The notes under the pieces were generated by a model that did not search any database, was not told the origin of the DNA, and saw nothing but the letters and a program-made list of their open reading frames with translations. From Pseudomonadota bacterium (GTDB lineage: Bacteria; Pseudomonadota; Alphaproteobacteria; Caulobacterales; Caulobacteraceae): 14,066 nt of DNA. A program made the translations under genes and the position numbers. Numbering within the stretch: position 1 is the stretch's first letter; every line of letters starts with the position of its first letter. This document shows, one piece after another, positions 1 to 5,424 of the stretch. The DNA is taken from positions 1 to 14,066 of the forward strand of contig JAEYWU010000098.1 in assembly GCA_023428785.1 (NCBI GenBank), written 5' to 3'.

Positions 1-40
1 GTCCCGGCCCTCCGCCGCTGCGCGCCTGCGGCCGGGATGA
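1..40. repeat. Palindromic intergenic repeat (REP-like), possibly cut by window edge
   Basis: Positions 2-9 (TCCCGGCC) and 30-37 (GGCCGGGA) are perfect 8-base inverted arms around a GC-rich 20-base interior. Read on the minus strand the element begins GTCATCCCGGCC and ends GGCCGGGAC. That resembles the GTCATCCCGG...CCGGGAC elements scattered between genes in many alphaproteobacteria. The family assignment is from memory, and only one copy lies in this window, so its repetitive nature is inferred. It could also simply be the 3' hairpin of a gene to the left. Confidence 0.45.
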
Positions 41-348
41 CAAATCAGGGTCGGCCACCTCCCGGGTTACCGTTGGCGCCCCGTCTAAGCCCTTGAGCCC
101 AAACCCATTCCTGCGGAAGGCCCGGCGGGTTTTCCCCGCCCACTCGCGCGCCGCTACGCTCTCGGCCCAGGTCTTTGACATCGCTATTCGTCGAGCGAGC
201 CGTCCGTAGGCGCTCCGCATTTCCGATGATTTGGCGGCTTCGCCACGGGCCGCCACATCAACCCATTGAGAAATATTCGCTTCGTCTGGCGCTTTGGCGC
301 TTTGGCGCTGTGTTTTGAGGACCGCCAATTCGGACGATCCGGACGGAT

Positions 349-371
349 CGGACGGTGTTTTCGACCGTCCG
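349..371 (-). terminator. Hairpin downstream of the minus-strand monooxygenase-fold gene
   Basis: CGGACGGT (349-356) and ACCGTCCG (364-371) form a perfect 8-base-pair stem with a 7-base loop, seven bases beyond the stop codon of the minus-strand gene at 378-752. The position suits a transcription end or an RNA-stabilising hairpin. No U-rich tract follows on the minus strand, so a classical intrinsic terminator is not demonstrated. Confidence 0.35.
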
Positions 372-377
372 CCTTCC

Positions 378-752
378 CTACAGCCCCACCCCGCCCAGCG
401 GGACCGTCTCGAACCGCTCGCCGAAGCCGGCGATGATCGGCCGGGCCTGCCGGATCGCTTCCTGCACCTGAGGCAGTTGCAGCGACGCCTGATGGCTGGC
501 CTGGTCGGTCCAGACCTCGGTGATCCAGATCGCGTTCGCGTCGGTCGGGTCGTTGGCCACGATGTAGGACAGGCATCCCGGCATGCCGCCGGTGTTCTCC
601 AGCATGATTGCCGCGAGCGCATCCCGCTGCCCGGGCTGGGCCAGCATCTTTCCGATCAGTCCGTACATCGTCGTCTCCCCGGCCCGCGCGGTCATGGGCG
701 CCACGGCCAGCGCCGCCGCCCCCGCCATCACTTGTCGCCGTCCCATCTGCAT
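378..752 (-). CDS. Tat-exported antibiotic-biosynthesis-monooxygenase (ABM)-fold protein
   Basis: This 124-residue protein starts with a twin-arginine-like leader: GRRQVMAG at residues 4-11, a hydrophobic alanine-rich stretch, and a likely cleavage after ARA at residue 24. The rest (TTMYGLIGKMLAQPGQRDAL, an NTGGMPGC turn, then VANDPTDANAIWITEVW) matches the small dimeric alpha/beta ABM fold (YgiN-like, putative quinol monooxygenase), in which the GxxxF/Y...E.W pattern recurs. Members act on quinols or polyketides, or serve as stress proteins of unknown substrate; the substrate here cannot be read from sequence. Periplasmic export is inferred from the leader and is unusual for a fold more often found in the cytoplasm. 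A second in-frame ATG at 746 would leave the leader essentially intact. The gene diverges from the DUF1489 gene with 52 bases between the starts. Confidence 0.8.
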   Translation of the reverse strand: MQMGRRQVMAGAAALAVAPMTARAGETTMYGLIGKMLAQPGQRDALAAIMLENTGGMPGCLSYIVANDPTDANAIWITEVWTDQASHQASLQLPQVQEAIRQARPIIAGFGERFETVPLGGVGL

Positions 753-768
753 GGACCGACGTTAGCCT

Positions 769-796
769 TTGGCGGCGTCGTCCGAAACGGGCTAGA
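769..796 (+). promoter_or_regulatory. Possible promoter for the DUF1489 gene
   Basis: TTGGCG (769-774), a 16-base spacer and GCTAGA (791-796) resemble the Caulobacter housekeeping promoter, whose -10 is GCTANAWC-like. The predicted transcription start would fall within a few bases of the GTG at 805, so the message could be leaderless or nearly so. No Shine-Dalgarno sequence precedes that GTG, which fits. This is pattern matching only. Confidence 0.3.
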
Positions 797-804
797 CGGC
801 CCTC

Positions 805-1203
805 GTGTCCATCCACCTGATCAAGCTGTGCGTCGGCGTCGCCAAGGTCGAGACCCTGGAGCGCCGGGTCGCCAAGGGCGACTGGCTGAACGTCAACACC
901 CGCTCCACGCCCAAGCGCGCGGCCGAGTTGGAGGACGGCGGCTCCCTCTACTGGGTCATCAAGGGCTCGATTGTCTGCCGCATGCCGATCGCCGACATCT
1001 CGACCAAGGGCGAGGGCAAACAGGCCCGCTGCCTGATCCGCCTCCAGCCCGAGGTGATCCGCACCGCGCCGCTCGGCCACCGCCCCTTCCAGGGCTGGCG
1101 CTACCTCGAGCCAAAGGACGCGCCCAAGGACTTGTCCCGCGCCGAAGCCACCGACCTGCCAGACGACCTGGTCAAACGCCTGCGCGAAGCCGGCGCCTGG
1201 TGA
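805..1203 (+). CDS. DUF1489 family protein
   Basis: This is a 132-residue soluble protein with no signal peptide or membrane segment. Recognisable family features are the opening SIHLIKLCVG, the WLNVNTRSTPKRAAEL stretch, GSLYWVIKG, ARCLIRL near the centre, and the FQGWRYL segment followed by LPDDLVKRLREAGAW at the C-terminus. DUF1489 is a conserved, mostly single-copy alphaproteobacterial family with no assigned function that I know of. It begins with GTG and has no evident ribosome-binding site, which may mean a near-leaderless transcript. The length is normal for the family, and nothing suggests truncation. Confidence 0.85.
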   Translation: MSIHLIKLCVGVAKVETLERRVAKGDWLNVNTRSTPKRAAELEDGGSLYWVIKGSIVCRMPIADISTKGEGKQARCLIRLQPEVIRTAPLGHRPFQGWRYLEPKDAPKDLSRAEATDLPDDLVKRLREAGAW

Positions 1204-1230
1204 CCCTGGGCCCTAAGCCCTAACCCGCTC

Positions 1231-1257
1231 GGTTAACCCGTTAACCTTTCTCCTTAA
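1231..1257 (+). promoter_or_regulatory. TTAA-rich palindrome upstream of the SPOR lipoprotein (CtrA-like?)
   Basis: GGTTAACCCGTTAACC at 1231-1246 is a perfect palindrome with 7-base arms and a CC centre; a third TTAA lies at 1254-1257. TTAACC is the half-site of the cell-cycle regulator CtrA (consensus TTAA-N7-TTAA), but here the first two TTAA tetramers are separated by 4 bases and the next by 9, so this is not a consensus box. AT-rich words stand out in this GC-rich DNA and lie about 60 bases before the start codon. Confidence 0.35.
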
Positions 1258-1304
1258 GCGTATCTGGCAACTGAGTTTTTCCGGGTCATGGGTATTTTTT
1301 GCCC

Positions 1305-1913
1305 ATGGCTCCGATCAGAATGATTGTTGTGGCTCCCCTCCTCGCCGTTCTCGGCGGGTGCGGCATGGTGGAAGCCGATCCCCATCGTTTCGAGCGCTGG
1401 GCGGAGGGCGTCGCCGCCATCCCGCTCACCGCCGAAGAGGCCGGCCTGCGCGGCCCCATGGTCACCGCCGAGGCCGCCGGCCTGCGCGGCCCGGCCTTGG
1501 ACGGCCCCCGCCCGTCGATGCGTATCGAGGTCGTGGAGCCTGAAGTTCTCTGGGAGGCCCGCGCCGACGGCTTCGATCTGGGCGCCCCCGTCCAGGCCGC
1601 CTCGGCTGCCGTGGCCGAGGCCGTGGTCGAACAGGCCGTCCAGCGCGCCCCCGTCGTGGTCCAGGACGTGGTCCGCTCTGCCGGCCGCACCATCCAGATC
1701 GGCGCCTTCTCCAGCCGCGCCTCGGCCGAGGCCGCCTGGGCCCGGATCGCCGATCACACAGCGCTCGCCGGGGTCTCTCCCCGCTATGAGACCGTGGAGC
1801 GCGACGGCCGCACCCTCGTGCGCCTGCGCGCTGTCGTGGAAGAGGCCGCCGCCGCCTCCGTCTGCCGCGCCGCGGGCGCCGGGGACTTTTGCGCATCCAC
1901 AGGCCAGTCCTGA
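1305..1913 (+). CDS. SPOR-domain lipoprotein
   Basis: The 202-residue product has a lipoprotein signal peptide: Arg5, a hydrophobic core, and lipobox LGGC with the lipidated Cys at 19. An alanine/valine-rich linker follows, then a C-terminal SPOR domain at about 128-196 (RTIQIGAFSSRASAEAAW, with Cys189 and Cys198 nearby). SPOR domains bind septal peptidoglycan stripped of stem peptides, so this is probably an envelope protein recruited to the division site. ATG 1305 is chosen because it gives a standard leader; a TTG at 1299 adds two residues and an ATG at 1320 would lose the basic n-region. A 36-base tandem duplication (1428-1463 and 1464-1499) gives the repeated TAExAGLRGP units. The lipoprotein is immediately upstream of mipZ. 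No specific named homologue is claimed. Confidence 0.8.
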   Translation: MAPIRMIVVAPLLAVLGGCGMVEADPHRFERWAEGVAAIPLTAEEAGLRGPMVTAEAAGLRGPALDGPRPSMRIEVVEPEVLWEARADGFDLGAPVQAASAAVAEAVVEQAVQRAPVVVQDVVRSAGRTIQIGAFSSRASAEAAWARIADHTALAGVSPRYETVERDGRTLVRLRAVVEEAAAASVCRAAGAGDFCASTGQS

Positions 1914-1972
1914 TCCCCCCTCCCCCCGCGACGCCGACGCGCTAGTCTCGCCTCCAAATGACGCCTGCAGGT

Positions 1973-1977
1973 GAGTC
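1973..1977. promoter_or_regulatory. GANTC (CcrM methylation) site upstream of mipZ
   Basis: GAGTC lies 30 bases before the ATG at 2008. In Caulobacter, CcrM methylates GANTC and GcrA uses the methylated sites to activate division genes, mipZ among them. A lone GANTC in a short intergenic region is consistent with that control but can occur by chance. A GCTAGTCT word at 1941-1948 could be a -10 element; I could not pair it with a good -35. Confidence 0.45.
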
Positions 1978-2007
1978 GCGGGCGCGAAGGTGAGTGGGGT
2001 GTGTCCA

Positions 2008-2838
2008 ATGGCGCGTGTCATCGTCGTCGGGAATGAAAAGGGCGGAGCGGGCAAGTCCACGCTGGCCATCCATCTGGTCGCCGGACTGATGCAGTCCGGC
2101 CATTCGGTCGCGGTCATGGACCTGGACCTGCGCCAGCGGTCGCTGGCCAGCTTCCTGTCCAATCGCCGGGCCTGGCTGGCCGCCAACGGCGCCGAGGCGC
2201 CCATGCCGATCGAGCCCGACAGCTTCTCGGACGGCGCCAAGCTGGCCCGCGCGCCCGAGGACGAACAGCTGGCCCGCTTCAACGCCGCCTTCGCGGCGGC
2301 CGAGGCGGCCGACTACATCGTCATAGACACACCCGGCGGCGACACGGCCCTGTCGCGCGCCGCCCACGGCCGCGCCGATCAGGTCGTCACCCCCATGAAC
2401 GACAGCTTCGTGGACTTCGGCCTGCTGGGCGAGATCGACCCGGTGACCCTGAATCTGCGCCGCCCTTCGATCTATGCCGAGACCATCTGGAACGCCCGCA
2501 AGGACAAGGCCGTCGACAATCCCCAGGCCGGCATCGGCCAGATCGACTGGCTGGTGGTAACCAACCGCCTCGCCGTCTTCGAGGCCCGCAACCGTCGCCG
2601 CGTCGACGAACGGCTCGACATCCTGGCCAAGCGCGTCGGCTTCCGTGTCGGCCCGGGCCTGCGTGACCGCGTGATCTATCGCGAGCTCTATCCCTTCGGG
2701 CTGACGGTCGCGGACCTCTCCGAGAAGATCCGGCCCGTCGAGATCGCTCTCAGCCACGTCGCCGCGCGCCAGGAGCTTCGCTCGCTGATGCAAGCCCTGG
2801 GGCTCGAGGCCGAACCGGAGGCTCGACAGGCGGCGTGA
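2008..2838 (+). CDS. mipZ: MipZ, division-plane positioning ATPase
   Basis: The 276-residue protein is a ParA/MinD-type P-loop ATPase. In Caulobacter it binds ParB near the chromosome origin, forms a polar gradient as ATP-dependent dimers, and inhibits FtsZ polymerisation so that the Z-ring forms at midcell. Seen here: the deviant Walker A GNEKGGAGKST at 8-18 with signature Lys11, the DLDLRQR switch at 38-44, the DTPGGD Walker B region, the THPMNDSFVDF-like segment (TPMNDSFVDF), and the family-specific RVGFRVGPGLRDRVIYRELYP stretch, split here as RVGFRVGPG and LRDRVIYREL. ATG 2008 is preferred because the product then starts MARVIVVGNEKGG, as in relatives; a GTG at 1990 would add six residues. 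The next gene follows after 10 bases and is probably co-transcribed. Cell-cycle control through the upstream GANTC is plausible. Confidence 0.95.
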   Translation: MARVIVVGNEKGGAGKSTLAIHLVAGLMQSGHSVAVMDLDLRQRSLASFLSNRRAWLAANGAEAPMPIEPDSFSDGAKLARAPEDEQLARFNAAFAAAEAADYIVIDTPGGDTALSRAAHGRADQVVTPMNDSFVDFGLLGEIDPVTLNLRRPSIYAETIWNARKDKAVDNPQAGIGQIDWLVVTNRLAVFEARNRRRVDERLDILAKRVGFRVGPGLRDRVIYRELYPFGLTVADLSEKIRPVEIALSHVAARQELRSLMQALGLEAEPEARQAA

Positions 2839-2848
2839 AGGTGACGCC

Positions 2849-3271
2849 GTGATCCTCGCCTGGGTCGCCCTGGGGGCCGCCGCCCTCTGGGCCCTCCTCA
2901 GGCTCGGCCGTCACACCGACCGGACCAGCCGCGTCCAGTGGCGGGTCGCAACCCCCATCATCGCCGCCGCCTGCTGGGGCGGCGCGGCCCAGGCCGCGAT
3001 CCGCGGCTCCTGGATCATCGCCGCCATCCTCTTGGGCACGGCGCTCTGGCTGACCCTGGCCTCGCGCCAGCGCGACGCCCGTCCGGCGCCCCGGAACGGC
3101 CTCAGCGAGGCTGAGGCCCGCCGCATTCTCGGGGTTTCCAGCAATGCCGACGAAACCGAAGTCCGCGCCGCCTATCGCCGCCTGATGGCCCGCGCCCACC
3201 CTGACGCCGGAGGCAGCCAGGGCCTGGCCGAGCAGCTCAACGCCGCCCGGGATCGCTTGCTGAAGACGTGA
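2849..3271 (+). CDS. Membrane-anchored J-domain protein (TIM14/DjlA-like architecture)
   Basis: The 140-residue product has hydrophobic segments at about 1-17 and 36-71, then a C-terminal J-domain at about 85-140. The domain contains the ILGV start of helix I, AAYRRLMARAHPD, and the HPD motif at 117-119 that stimulates the ATPase of an Hsp70 partner such as DnaK. Helix III residues (LAEQLNAARDRLL) follow. This N-terminal-membrane, C-terminal-J layout resembles mitochondrial TIM14 and many small alphaproteobacterial proteins. The client is unknown. It starts with GTG, has a good ribosome-binding site AAGGTGA at 2838-2844 that overlaps the last base of the mipZ stop, and is very likely in the same transcript as mipZ. 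Its end is only six bases from the end of the convergent carboxypeptidase gene. Confidence 0.88.
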   Translation: MILAWVALGAAALWALLRLGRHTDRTSRVQWRVATPIIAAACWGGAAQAAIRGSWIIAAILLGTALWLTLASRQRDARPAPRNGLSEAEARRILGVSSNADETEVRAAYRRLMARAHPDAGGSQGLAEQLNAARDRLLKT

Positions 3272-3277
3272 GCGGCT

Positions 3278-4600
3278 CTATTGGGCCCGGATCACCATGC
3301 AGGGCACGTTGCGTTCCGCCAGCACGGCGCAGGTCGAATCCGCCGCTTCACGGGTGAAGCCCAGATAGCGGGCTCGGAACCAGCCGTTCTCGGCCTGCTG
3401 CACCGCCGACTCGGCGTTGCGGAACTGATCGCGGAACCGGCGACCGACCTCGCCGAGCCAGTCCTGGGCCACGCCCGGCTCGCGGAAGGCTCCGACCTGA
3501 ACGATCCAGCCCGTCGCGCCGTCACCCTGGGCGCGAACCGGCGCGGCCGGAGCGACGGGCGCAGGCGGCGTCGTCGGCTCTGCGGCCGCATCCAGCTCCG
3601 CCGAGGCGGCCAGGACCGCCGCCGAAACCGGAACCTCCGCCGAAGCCAGGACCAGGCGGCCCGTGCCGCCCTGGCCCGAGCCATAGGCGTCCCCGACACC
3701 GCCCGGCAGGGCGGCGAACAGGACCTGAGCCTGCTGGAGGGTCTCGCCACGCGACACGCGGCGTTCGACCTCGAAGCCGATCGTCAGAAGCTCGGCCACA
3801 TGCTCGTTGCGGGACGCCGTCGTCCGTCCGCCTAGCACCACCGTGATCAGGCGACGGCCATCGCGCACCGCCGAAGCGGCCAGATTATAGCCCGAGGCGT
3901 TGGTGAAGCCGGTCTTGATACCATCCACGCCCGGCATCGAGTGCAGCAGGCCGTTGGTGTTGTTGTACTGGCGGCCCTCGAACTCCCAGTGGCGGATGCC
4001 GAAGTAGTGGTAGAACTGCGGATAGTCGCGCATCACCGCGCGGCTGAGGATCGCGATGTCGCGGGCCGACGAGAGCTGGCGGCTGTCAGGCAGGCCATGC
4101 GGATTGTAGTAGCGGGTCTGGGTCATCCCCAGCTCTTCGGCCCGCTGGGTCATCAGCTGCGCGAACCGCGCCTCTGAGCCACCGACATGTTCGGCCAGGG
4201 CCACAGCGATGTCGTTGCAGGACCGCACCGCCAGCGCCCGGATCGCATTGTCGACGGTAATGCGCGCGCCTGCCGGCAGGCCCAGCTTGGACGGCGGCTG
4301 GGACGCGGCGCGCGGCGAGATCGTGATGTACTCGTCCGCCGAGATCCGGCCTTCGGCCAGGGCTTCGAAGACCAGGTAGAGGGTCATCACCTTGGTGATC
4401 GAGGCCGGAAAGCGCGGGCTGTCGGCACGACGCTCGAACAGGACCTCGCCGCTGTTCGCATCGACTACGATGGAGGCGTATCGGACTTCACCGTCTTGGG
4501 CGACCGCGCCGCCGCCAGTGTTCACCGCACCAAAAGCCAGCAGGCTGAAGATGCAGGCGAGAACGATGGGAAGTCTGCGGGCGGAAGCGATCAAGGTCAT
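3278..4600 (-). CDS. D-alanyl-D-alanine carboxypeptidase (S11) with C-terminal SPOR domain
   Basis: The 440-residue enzyme removes the terminal D-Ala from peptidoglycan pentapeptides in the periplasm. It has a signal peptide (basic ASARR, hydrophobic core, likely cleavage after AVA near residue 34). The catalytic penicillin-binding motifs are S67-I-T-K70, S127-C-N129 and K229-T-G231. A proline/alanine-rich linker leads to a SPOR domain from 364 (GWIVQVGAFREPG) to the end, which should target it to septal wall. The overall build is that of PBP5/6 with the C-terminal membrane anchor replaced by SPOR, a fusion common in alphaproteobacteria. ATG 4600 is chosen because it gives a normal leader; an upstream ATG at 4669 would bury the leader behind 23 residues. 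The gene diverges from the phasin gene and converges on the J-domain gene. Confidence 0.92.
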   Translation of the reverse strand: MTLIASARRLPIVLACIFSLLAFGAVNTGGGAVAQDGEVRYASIVVDANSGEVLFERRADSPRFPASITKVMTLYLVFEALAEGRISADEYITISPRAASQPPSKLGLPAGARITVDNAIRALAVRSCNDIAVALAEHVGGSEARFAQLMTQRAEELGMTQTRYYNPHGLPDSRQLSSARDIAILSRAVMRDYPQFYHYFGIRHWEFEGRQYNNTNGLLHSMPGVDGIKTGFTNASGYNLAASAVRDGRRLITVVLGGRTTASRNEHVAELLTIGFEVERRVSRGETLQQAQVLFAALPGGVGDAYGSGQGGTGRLVLASAEVPVSAAVLAASAELDAAAEPTTPPAPVAPAAPVRAQGDGATGWIVQVGAFREPGVAQDWLGEVGRRFRDQFRNAESAVQQAENGWFRARYLGFTREAADSTCAVLAERNVPCMVIRAQ

Positions 4601-4693
4601 CGGTCCGTCTTGAAGCGTATGGCACTCGGGCGACGCCCCCACGGCGGCGACCTGACCAAACCATAACATGACCCGGGGCGGGTTGCCCTGACG

Positions 4694-4708
4694 TTAACAG
4701 GATGTTGA
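4694..4708. promoter_or_regulatory. CtrA-box-like site between carboxypeptidase and phasin genes
   Basis: TTAA (4694-4697), seven bases, then TTGA (4705-4708) differs by one base from the CtrA consensus TTAA-N7-TTAA. It is about 95 bases upstream of the carboxypeptidase start. One-mismatch sites occur by chance, so this is tentative. Confidence 0.3.
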
Positions 4709-4739
4709 TGGGCGATTTGGTCGCACCCCCACAAGGCGA

Positions 4740-4754
4740 TTGTGCGCTGCACAA
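4740..4754. promoter_or_regulatory. Perfect dyad upstream of the phasin promoter (candidate PhaR operator)
   Basis: TTGTGC-GCT-GCACAA has 6-base perfect arms around a 3-base centre and ends six bases before the -35 box of the phasin promoter. Phasin genes are commonly repressed by PhaR, which binds TGC-rich, often dyadic sites; this site is TGC-rich and well placed. Assignment to PhaR is inference. Confidence 0.5.
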
Positions 4755-4760
4755 ATACCC

Positions 4761-4789
4761 TTGACATATGTTCGCACTTGCAACATATA
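4761..4789 (+). promoter_or_regulatory. Phasin gene promoter with internal dyad
   Basis: A consensus -35 TTGACA at 4761-4766 is followed, 17 bases later, by a weak -10-like AT-rich element around 4784-4789 (CATATA, reading on into TATAGC). The interval is occupied by a perfect 7-base dyad, ATATGTT (4766-4772), nine bases, AACATAT (4782-4788). A repressor bound there would block RNA polymerase. A transcription start near 4796 would give a 5' leader of about 45 bases, which contains the 10-base palindrome CTTGATCAAG (4814-4823). Confidence 0.55.
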
Positions 4790-4839
4790 GCACCCATCCG
4801 AGCCCGTCAGAGGCTTGATCAAGAACTCAGGAGACCACC

Positions 4840-5274
4840 ATGGCCGCCGCTGAAACCGTCAAGAAGACCGTCGAGCAAGCCACCGCCGCCGGCAACCAAG
4901 CCTTCAAGGAAGGCGTGGACAAGTCGATCAACGCCCTGACCGAGATGAACACCCTCGGCAAGAAGAACATCGAAGCCGCCGTTGAGTCGGTGACCGCCGC
5001 CACCCGCGGCGCCGAAGCCCTGTCGGCCCAGGCTCTCGCCTACTCCAAGAAGTCGTGGGAAGAAGGCGTCACCGCCGCCCAGGCCCTCGCCTCGGCCAAG
5101 TCGGTCCAGGAAGTCATCGAACTGCAGACCGCTTTCGCCAAGTCCGCGATGGAAGCCTATCTGGCCGAAGTCACCAAGATGACCGACACCGTCTCGGCCT
5201 CGGTCAAGGACAGCTTCAAGCCGATCAACGAACGCACCACCGCTATCGTCGAGCGCATCCAGTCGGTTCGCTAG
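4840..5274 (+). CDS. phaP: Phasin (PF09361-type granule-associated protein)
   Basis: This 144-residue, almost wholly helical, alanine/lysine/glutamate-rich protein has no cysteine, signal peptide or membrane segment. It matches the phasin_2 pattern: an amphipathic N-terminal helix, NIEAAVESVTAATRGAEALSAQALAYSKKSWEEG in the middle, SVQEVIELQTAFAKSAMEAYL, and a C-terminal SFKPINERTTAIVERI. Phasins coat polyhydroxyalkanoate granules and control their size and number; some have other surface or chaperone-like roles. An excellent ribosome-binding site AGGAG (4829-4833) sits six bases before ATG, and a strong terminator follows, so it is a highly expressed single-gene transcript. No PHA synthesis genes are in the window. 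The symbol is by family; several phasin paralogues may exist in the genome. Confidence 0.88.
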   Translation: MAAAETVKKTVEQATAAGNQAFKEGVDKSINALTEMNTLGKKNIEAAVESVTAATRGAEALSAQALAYSKKSWEEGVTAAQALASAKSVQEVIELQTAFAKSAMEAYLAEVTKMTDTVSASVKDSFKPINERTTAIVERIQSVR

Positions 5275-5303
5275 GTTCCTCCTCCCAACTAGCGGGACGA
5301 CTG

Positions 5304-5340
5304 AAGAAGGCCCGGAGCGGAAGCGCTCCGGGCCTTTTTT
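5304..5340 (+). terminator. Strong intrinsic terminator after the phasin gene
   Basis: A perfect 13-base-pair stem (5307-5319 pairing with 5324-5336) with a GAAG loop is followed by a run of T to 5340. It begins about 30 bases after the phasin stop. The A residues before the stem could make it partly active in the opposite direction. Confidence 0.93.
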
Positions 5341-5396
5341 CCTTTGGGCCAGTCACGAACGGTCAGCATGGTGCGCAAAGCTGTGACTTGCCCCTG

Positions 5397-5424
5397 CTTC
5401 AATTCAGTCGGATGGTTCCTATCT
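5397..5424 (+). promoter_or_regulatory. Candidate RpoH-type promoter for clpS-clpA
   Basis: CTTC (5397-5400), a 17-base spacer and CCTATCT (5418-5424) match the alphaproteobacterial heat-shock promoter pattern CTTG-N17/18-CYTATNT except for the last base of the -35. A start near 5432 leaves a leader of about 20 bases. A GANTC site (GACTC, 5432-5436) sits at the predicted transcription start. Heat induction of clpA-type genes makes this plausible but unproven. Confidence 0.4.

Larger units (their letters stand above)
1..377. other. Gene-free stretch with repeats and hairpins
   Basis: I find no convincing coding region, tRNA or rRNA here; open frames crossing it are opposite-strand shadows with arginine/proline/glycine-rich translations. 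It contains the edge palindrome at 1-40, a hairpin GGCGGG-TTTTC-CCCGCC at 124-140, about three copies of an 8-base unit TTTGGCGC around 287-309, and three 9-base units starting CGGACG at 331-357. The last of these runs into the hairpin at 349-371. It is probably the 3' flank of the minus-strand gene ending at 378, plus flank of something left of the window. Confidence 0.6.

Noticed and set aside
1..200. Possible structured RNA gene (tRNA, tmRNA, SRP RNA) in the left gene-free region
   Set aside because: I looked for T-arm, anticodon-arm and known core motifs on both strands and found none; only short hairpins are present.
331..371. CGGACG repeats as a CRISPR array
   Set aside because: The units are 9 bases with no spacers, far from CRISPR repeat-spacer structure.
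294..1223. Long plus-strand open frame of about 309 codons and minus-strand frame 184-1080 over the same DNA
   Set aside because: Both lie over two well-supported genes (378-752 minus and 805-1203 plus) and translate to Arg/Pro/Gly/His-rich sequence with no recognisable domain, as expected for shadow frames in GC-rich DNA.
1254..2793. Minus-strand open frames opposite the SPOR lipoprotein and mipZ
   Set aside because: They are low-complexity antisense frames with no start signal or domain, while the plus strand carries clear SPOR and MipZ proteins.
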